A DNA stretch of 64,000 nt from Laguncularia racemosa (Eukaryota; Streptophyta; Magnoliopsida; Myrtales; Combretaceae), in contig JBBMOL010000092.1 in NCBI GenBank assembly GCA_037954665.1, forward strand, positions 1,302,001-1,366,000. Reading direction: 5' to 3'. A program made the position numbers and the translations under genes. This document shows, piece by piece, positions 21,184 through 31,949 of the stretch. The notes below the pieces were generated by a model. The model was not told the origin of the DNA. It was given only the letters and a program-made list of their open reading frames with translations, and ran no database searches. Every line of letters starts with the position of its first letter. Position 1 is the first letter of the stretch.

Positions 21184-22115
21184 ATGAAGACCCTCCATTT
21201 TTTCCTGCTAGCTAAATGCTTGATCTCTTTATTTCCTAGAATTTCAGTGGCACTTGACACCTTGAACGTGTCTCAATCTCTAAGTGGTAATGAGACCTTG
21301 GTTTCGAGAGATGGAACTTTTGAGTTGGGGTTTTTTAGTCTTGGAAATTCTATGAAACTTTACTTAGGTATCTGGTACAAGAATATTCCGGTCAAGACTG
21401 TTGTCTGGGTTGCAAATAGAGATAAGCCAGTCAATGGCTCTTCTGGCTTACTGAAGATTAGTGATGCAGGATATCTTATTATCCTTAGTCAAAACAGCAG
21501 TCATGTAATTTGGTCAACAAACCCAACTAGAAAGGCTCACAATCCAGTTTTGCAACTTCTGGAAACTGGAAATTTGGTTTTGAGAAATGAGAGGAATGAA
21601 AATCCAGATTCATATCTGTGGCAAAGCTTTGATTATCCAACCGATAAATTTTTACCTGATATGAAGATTGGTTAGGACTCTAGAACTGGTATTGACCGTA
21701 GTTTCTCATCTTGGAAGAGTCGTGATGACCCTTCTCCGGGAGAATTCACTTGGGGTATGGTTCACACAAATTACCCCGAGGCACTTGCCTATAAAAGTTC
21801 CAGTAAGTACTTCAGGAGTGGCCCATGGAATGGACAGCAATTCAGTGGTGCACCACAGCAACTCCCAGATCCAATCTTTTCTTATAACTTTACATCCAGT
21901 GAAGATGAAGTATTCTTTATGTACCATGTCAATGGCAAATCACTAACTAGGATAGTTTTGAATCACACCAACTATCACTGGGAAGAGTATACCTGGGGCA
22001 AATCAAGTCAGAGTTGGAATGTTATCCTTGTAGTACCAAAGGACTACTGTGACAACTATGGCCTTTGTGGTGCCCATGGGAAGTGCCTGTCAACTGCATT
22101 TGGTTATTGTGAATG
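21184..22115 (+). pseudogene. S-RLK copy 3, S-domain exon part 1
   Basis: This is the best-preserved ectodomain in the window. The start MKTLHFFLLAKCLISLFPRI is a signal peptide. The B-lectin domain follows (ALDTLNVSQSLSGNETLVS, FELGFFSLGNS, GIWYKNIPVKTVVWVANRD), then GNLVLRNE and YLWQSFDYPTD. A TAG at 21673, where copy 2 has TGG, stops the frame. The same frame then reads SWKSRDDPSPGEFTWGMV, FRSGPWNGQQFSG (S-locus glycoprotein domain) and CSTAFGYCEC. At 22115 the exon is split by a copia element; GAATG (22111-22115) is its target duplication. G-type lectin S-RLKs act at the plasma membrane in recognition and defence signalling. This copy could not make one. Confidence 0.9.
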
Positions 22116-22293
22116 TGTTAACTAGTTAGGTTTTGATTTATTTTGTTTATTAGAAAAATTTTGTAATTAATAGGCTTTCCTAGATTAGATATGTAATTTT
22201 CCTAAATTAGACATGTAATTTCGGTGTAAATATTACTATATATGAGATGTAAAAATTCATAAAAAATAAGAATTTTATTCACAAAAAATGACA
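22116..22293 (+). repeat. 5' LTR and adjacent primer site, copia family A
   Basis: This 178-bp LTR starts TGTTAACTAG, ends ATGACA and is similar to the inverse of 1867-2069. Just after it, TGGTATTAGGGC (22294-22305) is a degraded initiator-Met tRNA primer site. Confidence 0.85.
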
Positions 22294-22305
22294 TGGTATT
22301 AGGGC

Positions 22306-22685
22306 CTTGCTACCTTTTGAGGTGAATTTTTTTTCCTCTCGCTGCAGCACTAGAGTTTCTTTTTTTACTATTCCTAAAGAGGTCGTGTTTACTCCCTCAT
22401 TTTTTTTTTTATCATCGCCGCTACAACAAGGAAGTACACCCTCCGCCTAGTCATTCCCAAAAGTCTAACCACCATCTGCAGTCGCGTGTGAGCTCATGTG
22501 CCGATCAAAGATTTTTGGGCATTCTTCACTTGTTGGTGTGTGGAGGTGCGTAGGTCCCTCTTTGACCATCCTTTGTCCCCGTTCGTCACTTAGAACCTTG
22601 CGTCATCGTTCTTTGGCCACGATCGTCTGATCAGAGGTCATATTTTTTTTTTTGCCGTTCATTCTCCATCGTTTGACTAGGCTCT
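22306..22685 (+). other. copia family A leader
   Basis: This is the untranslated leader between primer site and gag of the deleted copia element. It is C/T-rich, is the counterpart of 6129-6507, and holds no gene. Confidence 0.6.
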
Positions 22686-24143
22686 ATGTTTTGGGCTACA
22701 AATGATGTTTTTCCATCTATTGTTCTTGTTTCTATGGAGGATACTAAGATAGTAAATAATTGTTCTCTCTCACAAATTAGTGCCGTGAAACTTGATGAGG
22801 CTGGTATGTATCTTGCTTGGTCACATGCTTGTTTACTATTTATTAAATTCAAGAGGTTGCTAGGATATATTACTGGAGAAACAAAACCCCCTAAGGTTTT
22901 TGATGTTACCTATGCTTAATGGGATTATGAAAACTCGCTCATTATGACATGGCTTTTGAATATTATGCATCATCGAATTTCTAAACAATATTTATTACTT
23001 GACGCTGCTGAGAAAATTTGAAACTCAATTAAATGCACTTATTCTCACAAAGGAAATTATGCTTAACTTTTTGAAATCCGGAATAAAATCTATGGCATAA
23101 AACAAGGTGAGTTGATAATCACTAAGTATTTTTCTGAATTAAGTGGGTTATGGTAGGAGATGGATTATTATTAGGATCTCCAAGCATATTGTAAGGAAGA
23201 TGCTGTCCTATTTCAAAATTTGGTTGAAAAAGAGAGAGTCTATGATTTTCTAGCTAGTTTGAATCTATAGTATGATCAGATAGGGGTTCAAGTTCTTGGT
23301 AAAATTCCTTTTCCTTCTCTTGAGAATGTATACTCCCATGCTCAACAGCGAGAAAGCTGATGCGATGCCATACTTTATATAGCACCAATCGAGAAGTCTA
23401 GGTTAACTATCTCTCATGTATAACCAAAGGTAACCACTTCTGATAAAGATCACTTGCATTGTGATTATTGTGGGAAGCCAAGGCATACAAAGGAGACTTG
23501 CTGAAAGTTACATGGTTGATCAATTAGAGGTTATGGGGGGGGAAAACAAGTCAATTCATCAAGGGCTCAAGTAGAAGTGGTGGAATCTGTGGAAGCGTCC
23601 AAGGAGACAGGCTTTAGAGAAACTCTATCTTCTGATGAAATTCAGCATCTCCATCACCTCCTGACCAAACTTGACTCTTCCAACAATGCCACATTCAATT
23701 TTATACAGTCAGGATTACCTTTACTGCTCACCTTAATTCTTGGATTATTGACTCTAGTGAGAATAGACACATGACAGACTCTTCAAAATACCTTAAAAAC
23801 TATTCTTCAAGTAAGGGAGAGAATCTTAGAATAGCCAATGGCTCTCTAACTCCTATCTTAGGAATAAGTTCTATTATTTGTACACCTAAAGTTAAACTTT
23901 CATTTGTTCTCAATGTACCAAAGTTTCCTGTTAATCTTTTATTTGTTAGTTCCATCACTAAAGCCTTGAACTGTAAAATCGTGTTCTTCCCTAATCATTG
24001 TGTTTTTCAGGACCTTCAAACCGGGAAGAGTATTGGTAGTGGTAGATTGCATGATGACTTATACATTATTGATGCAACTAGAGACTCCAATTAAGCCTTT
24101 TTTGGAGATAATAAGGATGTAAATCAAGAAATATTATAGTGGC
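22686..24143 (+). pseudogene. copia family A gag-protease, decayed
   Basis: Gag reads SMEDTKIVNNCSLSQISAVK, GYITGETKPPKVFDVTYA and, after a stop, MTWLLNIMHHRISKQYLLLD. The zinc knuckle CDYCGKPRHTKETC (about 23460-23500) is intact here, unlike in the 1867-6720 copy. Protease reads IIDSSENRHMTDSS (about 23745), with the catalytic triad D-S-G changed to D-S-S. The last frame (23771-24094) is the protease C-terminal part, including LRIANGSLTPILGISSI and FQDLQTGKSIG. Several stops are present. The gene ends at the internal deletion. Confidence 0.85.
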
Positions 24144-24222
24144 ATATTTCTGTATAAGTATCACTATACATGAGATGTAAAAATTCATAACAAAATAAGA
24201 ATTTTATTCTCGAAAAATAATA
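24144..24222 (+). repeat. 3' LTR fragment, copia family A
   Basis: Only the end of the LTR remains (ATGAGATGTAAAAATTCATA and following), matching 22230-22293. It is followed by the target duplication GAATG. Confidence 0.8.
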
Positions 24223-24873
24223 GAATGCCTTAAGGGATTTATGCCAAAAGATCCAGATAGAGCTTGAGTGATTAGTCTAAGGATGTATTAAGAACGGACC
24301 ATTAGATTGTAAGACGGGTGGATTCATTAAATATCTTAGGTTGAAATTGCCATACACTACATACAGTTTGGTGGATAAAGAGCTAGATATCAAGGAGTGT
24401 AGGGAAAGATGCTTAAGAAGTTGTTCTTGTACAGCTTATGTAAACTCAAATATCAAAGGAAGAGGTAGTGGATGTGCAATGTGGTTTAGTGATTTGATGG
24501 ATATTAAATAGTATCCTGTGGGTAGGCAGACTCTATATATTTGGATGCCTACTTCTGAGTTAGGTATGATAGATTATACATCTTAAATCCAATCAATGAA
24601 CCTCATTCCAAGATAAATACATGACAAATAAACACAAGAGGTCCAAAACATATAAAGATTGGATACAGATAAAAAGACCTTATTTGAAGTTTGCTCATCT
24701 CTTGCTCTTGGCATAAAGTACACTCACTGGCTATATAACCTTGCCTTTTATTTTGACAGGAAAGCCATAGGCCAAATTTTGGATTGTTGTAATTTTTTAA
24801 CTAGCATTTGCCATCATAGCTAGCATATTTACAACTGCATGTTACATCTATAAAAGCAAGATGAAGTTGAAAG
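24223..24873 (+). pseudogene. S-RLK copy 3, S-domain exon part 2, PAN and TM
   Basis: After the copia target duplication the exon resumes with CLKGFMPKDPDRA. A frameshift and stops follow. The PAN/apple domain is recognisable in another frame: GFIKYLRLKLPYTTY, KECRERCLRSCSCTAYVNS and GSGCAMWFSDLMDIK, then a stop, then YPVGRQTLYIWMP. The transmembrane helix region at about 24750-24850 is present but carries stops and a frameshift. A good splice donor (AAG|GTATGT at 24874) ends it. Copy 2 gives the corresponding uninterrupted arrangement. Confidence 0.8.
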
Positions 24874-25545
24874 GTATGTAAGGTTCATCAAGTGTTCTTG
24901 ATACCGCTTTTATTAATAGTAAGTTTCTCAAGCATTATCGTTTTTAACTGTTCTGCAATCATGTTGGTAGTTAAATAGATAAATTAACCTTATGAGATCA
25001 ACATATATTTAATTGGTTGTTTTTCCAAAATTTTCCTAGTAAGGATCAACAGGCTTAACAATAAATGAATTCATGACTAATTTTAGGGACACAGATTTTG
25101 AAGGGAAACTTCCTTGAGGAAGTTTGCATCCTATTTATATTACTCAATCTTCATACCCTCTTGAAAGGCCATATGTAAAGATGTTGAGATCCAAGAGAGG
25201 AAGTTTGCATCCTATTTATAATACTTAATTTTCATACCCTCTTGGAAGGCTATAAGTAACGGTGTAGAAATACAAGAAAGAACTTGAACCCTGCGAAATA
25301 ACATTAGAGAATATAACAAACTTTATGGTTTATAAGGAACAAAGAATAAATTGTAGAGAGGAGTACCGATCTCAACTCTTGTTTTCTCAGAAGAGCATCA
25401 TAACAGCAAGTCTTTTTGTCTTGGTTTAAGTACTTCAATAATAATTGTCATCGATAGCCCAAGAAAAGATAAAATATTTCTAATAGCCTTAGAGAACATC
25501 TTGCATTTGTTGCAAGATAGCCATTCATTATATATCCATTGCATG
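24874..25545 (+). other. S-RLK copy 3 intron, left part
   Basis: This matches the copy 2 intron (9523-10150). It contains a local duplication: CTTGAGGAAGTTTGCATCCT, then TTCATACCCTCTTG, recurs at about 25115-25170 and 25195-25250, whereas copy 2 has it once. No gene. It ends at ATACC (25546-25550), the target site of copia B. Confidence 0.7.
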
Positions 25546-25550
25546 ATACC

Positions 25551-25722
25551 TATAATTGTAAGGAAAAGAGAAAATTATGTATCATTTATTGATCCATAGG
25601 TTACACACATATATATATATAAGTTATAATAAACTAAAAAAGAAAACAAAATTTCTATTTTAAGACTAATGTATATCTAATAATAATTGTATCATAATTT
25701 AACTAATTTATAGCCTATAATA
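25551..25722 (-). repeat. 3' LTR of copia B
   Basis: The LTR is 172 bp. Its terminal dinucleotide has mutated (TATAATTG versus TGTAATTG in the partner). CTCTCCCTCAAGCTGGAGC follows, the complement of the polypurine tract. Confidence 0.85.
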
Positions 25723-25745
25723 CTCTCCCTCAAGCTGGAGCATAG

Positions 25746-28700
25746 ATATTGATCATGCCCAGCTTGTTACACAAATAGTTAACCTGAGCCCCGTTTAGAG
25801 CCTTTGTAAGAAGGTCTTGTAATTGTTCTCCAGTCTTCACAAACTCTATAGAAATTAACCCTTATTGAATTTTCTCTCGAACAAAATGATAATCAACCTC
25901 GATGTGCTTAGTTCGTTCATGGAACATGGGATTCAAGGTAATATGAAGAGTGGCTTGGTTATTACACTATAGTTTCGCAGAAAGTGAGATGTTCAACCCG
26001 ACTTCACTTAGGAGCTGATATATCCACATTACTTTACATATTGTTTATGCTATAGTTCTATATTTTGATTTTACACTAGATCGAGATACAACATTCTTCT
26101 TATTACTTTTCTATGAAACCAAATTTCTACCAACGAAAACATAATACCTTGAAGTGGATCTCCTATCTTCCTTAGATCCTACCCAATCAGCATATGTAAA
26201 ACACTCAATACTAGTGTGACCATGATTCTTATACAAGATACCAGTCCACGTACTCCCTTTAAATAACACAAGATCTGCTTTACAACAACCTAATGATCAA
26301 CTGTTGGAGATGACATGTATCGACTTACAACACTGACCGAATATGTAATATTCAGTCGAGTTACTGTAAGATAATTCAATTTTCCAACCATCCGTTTGTA
26401 CCTTTCAGGATCCTTAAACAACTCTCCCTTCTTTGTCAGTTGCAAATTAGGAACCATTGGTGTACTACATGGTTTAGCACCCAAGTTTCCTATTTTAAAC
26501 AACAAGTCAAGCACATATTTTCTTTGTGATAGAAAAATTCCTTTCTTACTCTTCATTATCTTAACATCCAAGAAATATTTCAACAATCCTAAATCCTTTG
26601 TTTGAAATTAACTTAGAAGAAAGGATTTGAGAGTTGAAATTCCTATAGTATCATTACCAATGATAACAATATCGTCCATATATACTACGAACAGAATGAT
26701 GCTAATCGTAAATTGTCTGTAAAAAACAGAATGATCATATTTTCTTTTCTGCATCCTAAATTTCTCAATTGCTTGGTTAAAATTTCTAAACCAAGAATAG
26801 GGGCTTTGCTTCAAACCATATAAAGATTTACAAAGATGACAAACCTTTCCGGACTCCCCCTGAGCAGTAAACCCTGGAGATTGCTCCGTATAAACTTCTT
26901 CTTGAAGATCTCCATGCAAAAAAGCATTCTTGATATCTAACTGGTGTAGAGGCCAATCATATACTGCAGCCATGGAAATAAATAACCTAATAGATGTTAA
27001 CTTAGCAACAGTAGAAAAAGTGTCAGAATAATTTATTCCATGAGTTTGAGCATATCCTTTAGCAATAAGACAAGCTTTTAAGCGAGCAATTGATCCATCA
27101 GGATTTACTTTAATAGAAAAAACTCATTTACAGCCAATGGTCTTTTTCCCTGCAGGTAAATGTACCAAATCCCAAGTACTATTCTAATCAAGGGCATTCA
27201 TCTCCTCTACCATTGCACTACGCCATCCTGGATGTGACAAGGCTTCATGAATAGTTTTAAGAAGAGAGATAGAATTAATAGATGTAATAAAGGAACAAGA
27301 GGAGATTGATAGATAATCATAAGACACAAAAGAAGAAATAAGATAAGTACATTGACGTTTACCTTTATGAAGGGCAATGAGAGGATCATCCCTTGAGATT
27401 GAATCTGATGAGAAGGGAGCTGGTTCAGGACATGCATCAAGAGTTGGCTCAGGAGCACGTTGCCTGCAAGAGTAAACCTAAAGAGGTGGTTTAGGAGTAG
27501 AAGCGGTGGATGTGACTGTATAGATTAACAGATCATCATCCTCCCCTTAGCCTATATGATTGAAGGGTGAAGAGAAAGGGATATCTTCACAAAAAGTAAC
27601 ATCAGTCGATACCAAATACCTATCAAGGCTAGGATAATAGCATCTATATCCCTTTTGAACATGAGAATACCCAAGAAATATACATTTTAATGACTTAGGG
27701 TCAAGTTTTGTAACTTGGGGATGCACATCCTGAACAAAACATGTACAACAAAATATTTTAGGTTCAATCGGAAATAAAGATTTTGTTGGAAAAGAGTATG
27801 ATAAGGAGTTTCACCATTCAAAATAATTGAGGGCATTCGATTAATTAAAAAACAAGCTGTAGACATTGCATTAGCCCATAACTTTTTTTTGGATGTGCAT
27901 TTGAAAAAATAAAGCCCTAGCAGTTTCAAGCAAATGCCTATTCTTTCTCTTAGCAACACCATTTTGAGCCGGTGTATCTATATAAGAAGTTTGATGAATA
28001 ATGCCATTCTTAATCATGTAGGATTGAAAAGATTCAGATAAATACTCTTTGGCATTATCACTTCCCAACACTTGGATAGAAACATTAAATTGAGTTTTAA
28101 TTTCAGTATAAAAAGCACAAAAATGAGAAAACAACTCAGAACAATTCTTTATTAAATATAACCAAGTCATTCGAGAATAATCATTAACAAAGATAACAAA
28201 ATACTTAAATCCAGTTTTAGATGTGACTGGACAAGGACTCCATACATCTGAACGGACTAACTCAAAAGGAGCATGTGCTCGTTTATTGACTCTAGGGCTT
28301 AAGCTAATGCGATGATATTTCGCATAATGACATAACTCACAATGTAAGGACTCCAAATTGTAAAACTAAGGACAAAGTTTCTTTAACAAAGAGAGAGACG
28401 GATGACCTAATCGGTAATGTGCTTCAAAAGGGGTTACAACTCTAGAGTAGGCAACAGACTTTGCTATCTCTATGTCTAGTATGTAGAGACCCCCATATTT
28501 ATGTCCTTTACTAATAGTCTTCCTCGTCATAAGATCCTGAAAAAGGCAATAGTTGGGAAAGAATGAGATATAACAGTTAAGTGAACAAGTGAGTTTATTG
28601 ACAGATATTAAATTAAATGATAGATCGGGCAAGTTTAAGACTGAGGACAAAGGAACTAATGGAGTTAGATTTGTTGTGCCAATCCCAAGGACATGGGATG

Positions 28701-28829
28701 TTAACCCATTAGCTAAAGTGATAAGAGAGTAGGAGATATGAGATTGAAAAGTAGATAATAGATTAGAATTACTTCTCATGTGGTTTGCTGCACTGGAGTC
28801 AATGACCTATTTGGAAGACAGAGAGAGAA
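25746..28829 (-). pseudogene. copia B pol (PR-IN-RT-RH), decayed
   Basis: The minus strand gives protease VIDSSAANHMRSNSNL (about 28810-28760; D-S-G changed to D-S-S). The GAG-pre-integrase end AHYRLGHPSLSLLKKLCP follows. Integrase covers 28356-27690 (HCELCHYAKYHR, FVNDYSRMTWLYLI, LGSDNAKEYLS, DTPAQNGVAKRKNRHLLE). Reverse transcriptase includes HQLDIKNAFLHGDLQEEVY, SLYGLKQSPYSWF and the catalytic YMDDIVIIGND at about 26690-26660. RNase H starts MLKYFLDVKIMKSKKG (26586), with KLNYLTVTRLNITYSV. Frameshifts near 27900, 27200 and 26600, plus stops, inactivate it. Confidence 0.85.
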
Positions 28830-29805
28830 GACACATGTTTGGTTTACTTGATTCAACAATGGTAGTAACGGGAGTAGATGAAGTCCTTAATGATTCCTAA
28901 TACTGTATGAACTTGGCAAAGTTATCTGCAAAACTTGTGATAGATTTTCTAGCAACATCACTAGAAGAGGCAACTTGTGCTGATCGAAATCCTTGATTCT
29001 AACTCTGTAGTTTTCTACAATCATGCTTCATATGCCTAGGCTTATGACAATAATGACATATACTTGCCTCAGAAGTCTGTCTTCGGGTATCAACTCCCCT
29101 ACCACTACTCCTGTACTATTGTCTTCCAGCTTCATACTCATATCGACGACTTACAAGAGCATTAATAGACCGAATAGATTGAGGATTCCCCATACATAGA
29201 ATCCTACTATATATATCTTGCAAGGATGAGATCGTAGACCTAGAGAGAATATGAGATTTATCTGCTTCAAACTCAACTAGAAGCCCTCCTAAAAAACTCA
29301 TCATAGCCATCTGCTCCCTTTAAGCTTGTTGAACTTTCATATCAGGACTAAAAGGTAATGACATATTAAGTTCTTCATAAGTTCGTTTAAAATCCATGAA
29401 GTAACTCATTAGAGACCTATCCTATTTCTCAACATGATAAAAGGCCTTGCAGACTTCATAAATACGAGAAACATTTCCCTTTCCAGAATACAGGAAATCT
29501 AAATATTCCATTAATTTCTTAACAAATTCACAATGATTAATTAACCCAACTACTTCATTATCAATAGAATTCCATATTTGCATGAATAATCTAGCATCTA
29601 CTTTAAGCTAAGTTTGCTTGGAACTATCATCTGTGGGTGGATCTTTAGTCAAATGATCAACTTTATCAATACTATGCAGGTAGAGCCTCACAGTTTTATT
29701 CCAATCCAAATAATTAGACCCATTAAGTTTATGTTATGTAATTTTTGACATTACAGGTATCACATCTGACATAACAACAGATTTGTTGTCCACTTTTTCA
29801 CTCAT
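28830..29805 (-). pseudogene. copia B gag, decayed
   Basis: The frame starts at ATG about 29805 (MSEKVDNKSVVMSD). The body has LHSIDKVDHLTKDPPTDD, then KLMEYLDFLYSGKGNVSRIY and MAMMSFLGGLLVEFEADKSH. A zinc knuckle CHYCHKPRHMKHDC lies near 29055-29015. About six stop codons lie in an otherwise continuous frame. It would encode the virus-like-particle protein. Confidence 0.8.
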
Positions 29806-30364
29806 GATTTCAAACCAAATTCCTCCAATAGAATAGACAGATGAACTAAAGTCAATGTACGCTAGCAAACTCCCGATTATTGACACACCAAATCAAACGT
29901 ACCAGATCAACAGATTTGTACGTCAGTAAACGCCAACAGTAACTAATTACTAAACGTGCCAAATTACCTCCACAAGGACCAAACACACTAGAGTAACACC
30001 AATAGATGACAAATTAACACCAACAGACAATAATTCGACAAGAGGATCGCAAACCGAAGCTAACAAACCTACACCTAAATATCTATTAAACAAACGAACC
30101 ATAAACGTGGGCTATACACGACTAGGCAAAACGATTGGTGAAAGCAGAGAGCAAAATGACGCTGCATGAGCCTTCACGCATCAAATTTCAACATTGAACT
30201 TTCAAGAAGCCCTAGTTGGCAGGTGGCGCATCTCCCTAGGCCGGTAGTGTCAAAAAATAAGAACCCTCAGAAGCCCTATTCGACGGGTGGCACATCTCCT
30301 TAGGTCGGTGGTGTCAAAAAATAAGAACCCTTAAAAACCTACTCTCTCTTCCGCTCTGATACTA
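29806..30364 (-). other. copia B leader and primer-binding site
   Basis: GCTCTGATACTA at 30353-30364 is the complement of a slightly mutated initiator-Met tRNA primer site. The leader contains a local repeat (CTAGTTGGCAGGTGGCGCATC at about 30210, similar at about 30277, and GTGTCAAAAAATAAGAACC twice). No gene. Confidence 0.8.
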
Positions 30365-30530
30365 TGTAATTGTAAGGAAAAGAGAAAATTATGTATCCTT
30401 TATTGATTGATAGGTTACACATATATACAAGTTCTAATAAACTAAAAAAGGAAACTAAATTTCTTTTTTAAGACTAATATATATCTAATAATAACTGTAT
30501 CCTAATTTAACTAATTTACAGCCTATAACA
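30365..30530 (-). repeat. 5' LTR of copia B
   Basis: This 166-bp LTR starts TGTAATTGTAAGG and ends CTATAACA on the + strand. It is followed by the ATACC duplication at 30531-30535. Confidence 0.9.
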
Positions 30531-30535
30531 ATACC

Positions 30536-30928
30536 CATTCATTTTGCAAGTTGTGGCTAAGTTGGTTAGTCAAGAACTTTATGAAATTGCTGGTGTAAAT
30601 GGAATGGGATTAAAGCTTCCTATTGTTTGCAATAAAACTCAAGGCAATATTCCAAACTTGTTAACCATGGCTGTAGAGGCAATCAGACAAAGATGTTTTA
30701 GAAATCTTTCTTGTCTCTAATCAACTAAATGTGAGTGAAAACAGCTGTGATCAAATTGATGAAATAAACATGTAGCTGGAATAACATTGCCATCGCTTAA
30801 CATACTTCCGGCTTGTATTCATGCATATTACTTTAGATGAAGAGTTTGTAATGTTTTCATGACATGTATGTTGTATGAGATGCAATTATCTCCCGGAAAG
30901 TTGATGTGTACAATAGTGCCATTTGTAG
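30536..30928 (+). other. S-RLK copy 3 intron, right part
   Basis: This matches 10150-10549 of copy 2 (AGTTGGTTAGTC, ATGGAATGGGATTAAAGCTT and others). It ends at the acceptor TTTGTAG before the juxtamembrane exon. No gene. Confidence 0.7.
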
Positions 30929-31083
30929 ATAGAACAAAAGAAATACCAGAAGGTCAAAAATTTGAAGACCTGGAGGATGGCTTTGAACTCCCAACTTTTG
31001 ATCTAGCCAGAATTGTTAATTCTACTAATAATTTTTCGGCAAAAAATAAACTAGGTGAAGGTGGTTTTGGAGCTGTATATAAG
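30929..31083 (+). pseudogene. S-RLK copy 3, juxtamembrane and glycine-loop exon
   Basis: This exon encodes DRTKEIPEG, DLEDGFELPTFDLARIV, NSTNNFSAKNKLGEGGFG and AVYK. The ATP-binding glycine loop GEGGFG (G-x-G-x-x-G type) is intact, and a donor GTAACA follows K. The sequence is open throughout. It is the first exon of the serine/threonine kinase domain, with boundaries as in other S-RLK genes. Confidence 0.9.
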
Positions 31084-31174
31084 GTAACAAAAAAATATCA
31101 AATTTGTGGATACTTTAAATTATGAAGAAAATACACATATACTGTATTCACAACATTCAAACTCATGTTTTCAG

Positions 31175-31385
31175 GGTGTGCTTGACGATGGGCTAGAAAT
31201 CGCTGTAAAGAGACTATCAAGCAGTTCAAGGTAAGGAATGAGAGAGTTCAAAAATGAAGTTATATTGATAGCAAAGCTTCAGCACTGAAATCTAGTGAAG
31301 CTTCTCGGCTGTTGCATTGAGCATGAAGAAACAATGCTTATCTATGAGTGTATGCCAAACAAAAGCTTGGACATGTTTCTTTTTG
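31175..31385 (+). pseudogene. S-RLK copy 3, kinase exon (VAVK lysine to hinge)
   Basis: After the acceptor TTTTCAG the exon reads GVLDDGLEIAVKRLSSSSR, with the catalytic lysine in AVKRL. EFKNEVILIAKLQH follows, carrying the alphaC glutamate, then NLVKLLGCCIEHEETMLIYE and MPNKSLDMFLF. A donor GTAAGT ends it. Two nonsense codons (TAA after SSSSR, TGA after KLQH) each replace a residue that is normally Gln or Arg in the family. Confidence 0.9.
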
Positions 31386-31500
31386 GTAAGTAGTGCCGGT
31401 AGTTTGCTAACTTAATGGTGCATTCAAGTATAAAGAGTTGTTTCCCAAGATTAGTCATCATAGAAATATATTTCCACTTTTAACCTTCTAAACGAGTAAG

Positions 31501-31707
31501 CGTTTCAACATTATCTGTGGAGTTGCTCGGGGCATTCTTTATCTTCATCAAGATTCAAGATTGAGGATAATACATAGAGACCTCAAGGCAAGCAATGTAT
31601 TGCTTGCTTGATAATGAGATGAACCCCAAAATTGCAGATTTTGGCATGGCTAGAATATTTGGGGGTGATAAGAGCGAGTGCAATACAAACAGAATTGTTG
31701 TGACCCA
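31501..31707 (+). pseudogene. S-RLK copy 3, kinase exon with HRD and DFG
   Basis: This exon reads RFNIICGVARGILYLHQDS, then RIIHRDLKASNVLL with the catalytic loop HRDLKASN at about 31573-31596. A 4-base duplication (CTTG near 31610) shifts the frame. In the next frame it reads DNEMNPKIADFGMARIFGGD, with DFG intact, and TNRIVVT. The usual start of this exon (about ten residues) has been lost or is not recognisable. A donor GTAAGT follows at 31708. Confidence 0.85.
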
Positions 31708-31804
31708 GTAAGTACCTTATCTTGCACGTCTCCTAATATTGATGTAACTAAATAGTTGGATTTTTATAACAACAATGTGTTTTAATTTCATTCATGTTTC
31801 TTAG

Positions 31805-31949
31805 TGGCTATATGACGCCCAAGTGTGCCATTGACGGGCTGTTTTCAGTCAAATCAGATGTCTTCAGCTTTGGTATTTTAGTCCTAGAGACCATAAGTGG
31901 TCAGAGAAACCAGGGATTTTATCATGCAGAGAACAGCCTAGCAGGACAT
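31805..31949 (+). pseudogene. S-RLK copy 3, kinase exon (activation segment end)
   Basis: The exon reads GYMTPKCAIDGLFSVKSDVF, then SFGILVLETISGQRNQGFYH and ENSLAGH, followed by donor GTGAGT. The conserved Pro-Glu (SPEYA in the family) has become PKC, so the structural APE-type glutamate is gone. The exon has no stop. The homologous exon is truncated in copy 1 (1064-1208) and copy 4 (to 61598). Confidence 0.9.

Larger units (their letters stand above)
22116..24222 (+). mobile_element. copia family A, internally deleted, in S-RLK exon
   Basis: This insertion is 2.1 kb and flanked by a perfect GAATG duplication (22111-22115 and 24223-24227). It keeps the 5' LTR (22116-22293), a primer site, gag, protease and the first codons of the GAG-pre-integrase domain. 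It then jumps near 24144 into the last 80 bases of the 3' LTR. Integrase, reverse transcriptase and RNase H are missing. LTR and gag match the 1867-6720 element. It could not move by itself. Confidence 0.9.
25551..30530 (-). mobile_element. Ty1/copia element B in an S-RLK intron
   Basis: This 4.98-kb copia lies in reverse orientation and is flanked by a perfect ATACC duplication (25546-25550, 30531-30535). LTRs are at 25551-25722 and 30365-30530, the primer site at 30353-30364 and a purine tract at about 25723-25745. Gag, protease, integrase, reverse transcriptase and RNase H are in copia order but carry stops and frameshifts. The intact intron sequence in copy 2 (about 10148) shows the empty site. 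Inserted antisense in an intron, it might still be spliced out, but the host gene is already dead. Confidence 0.95.
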
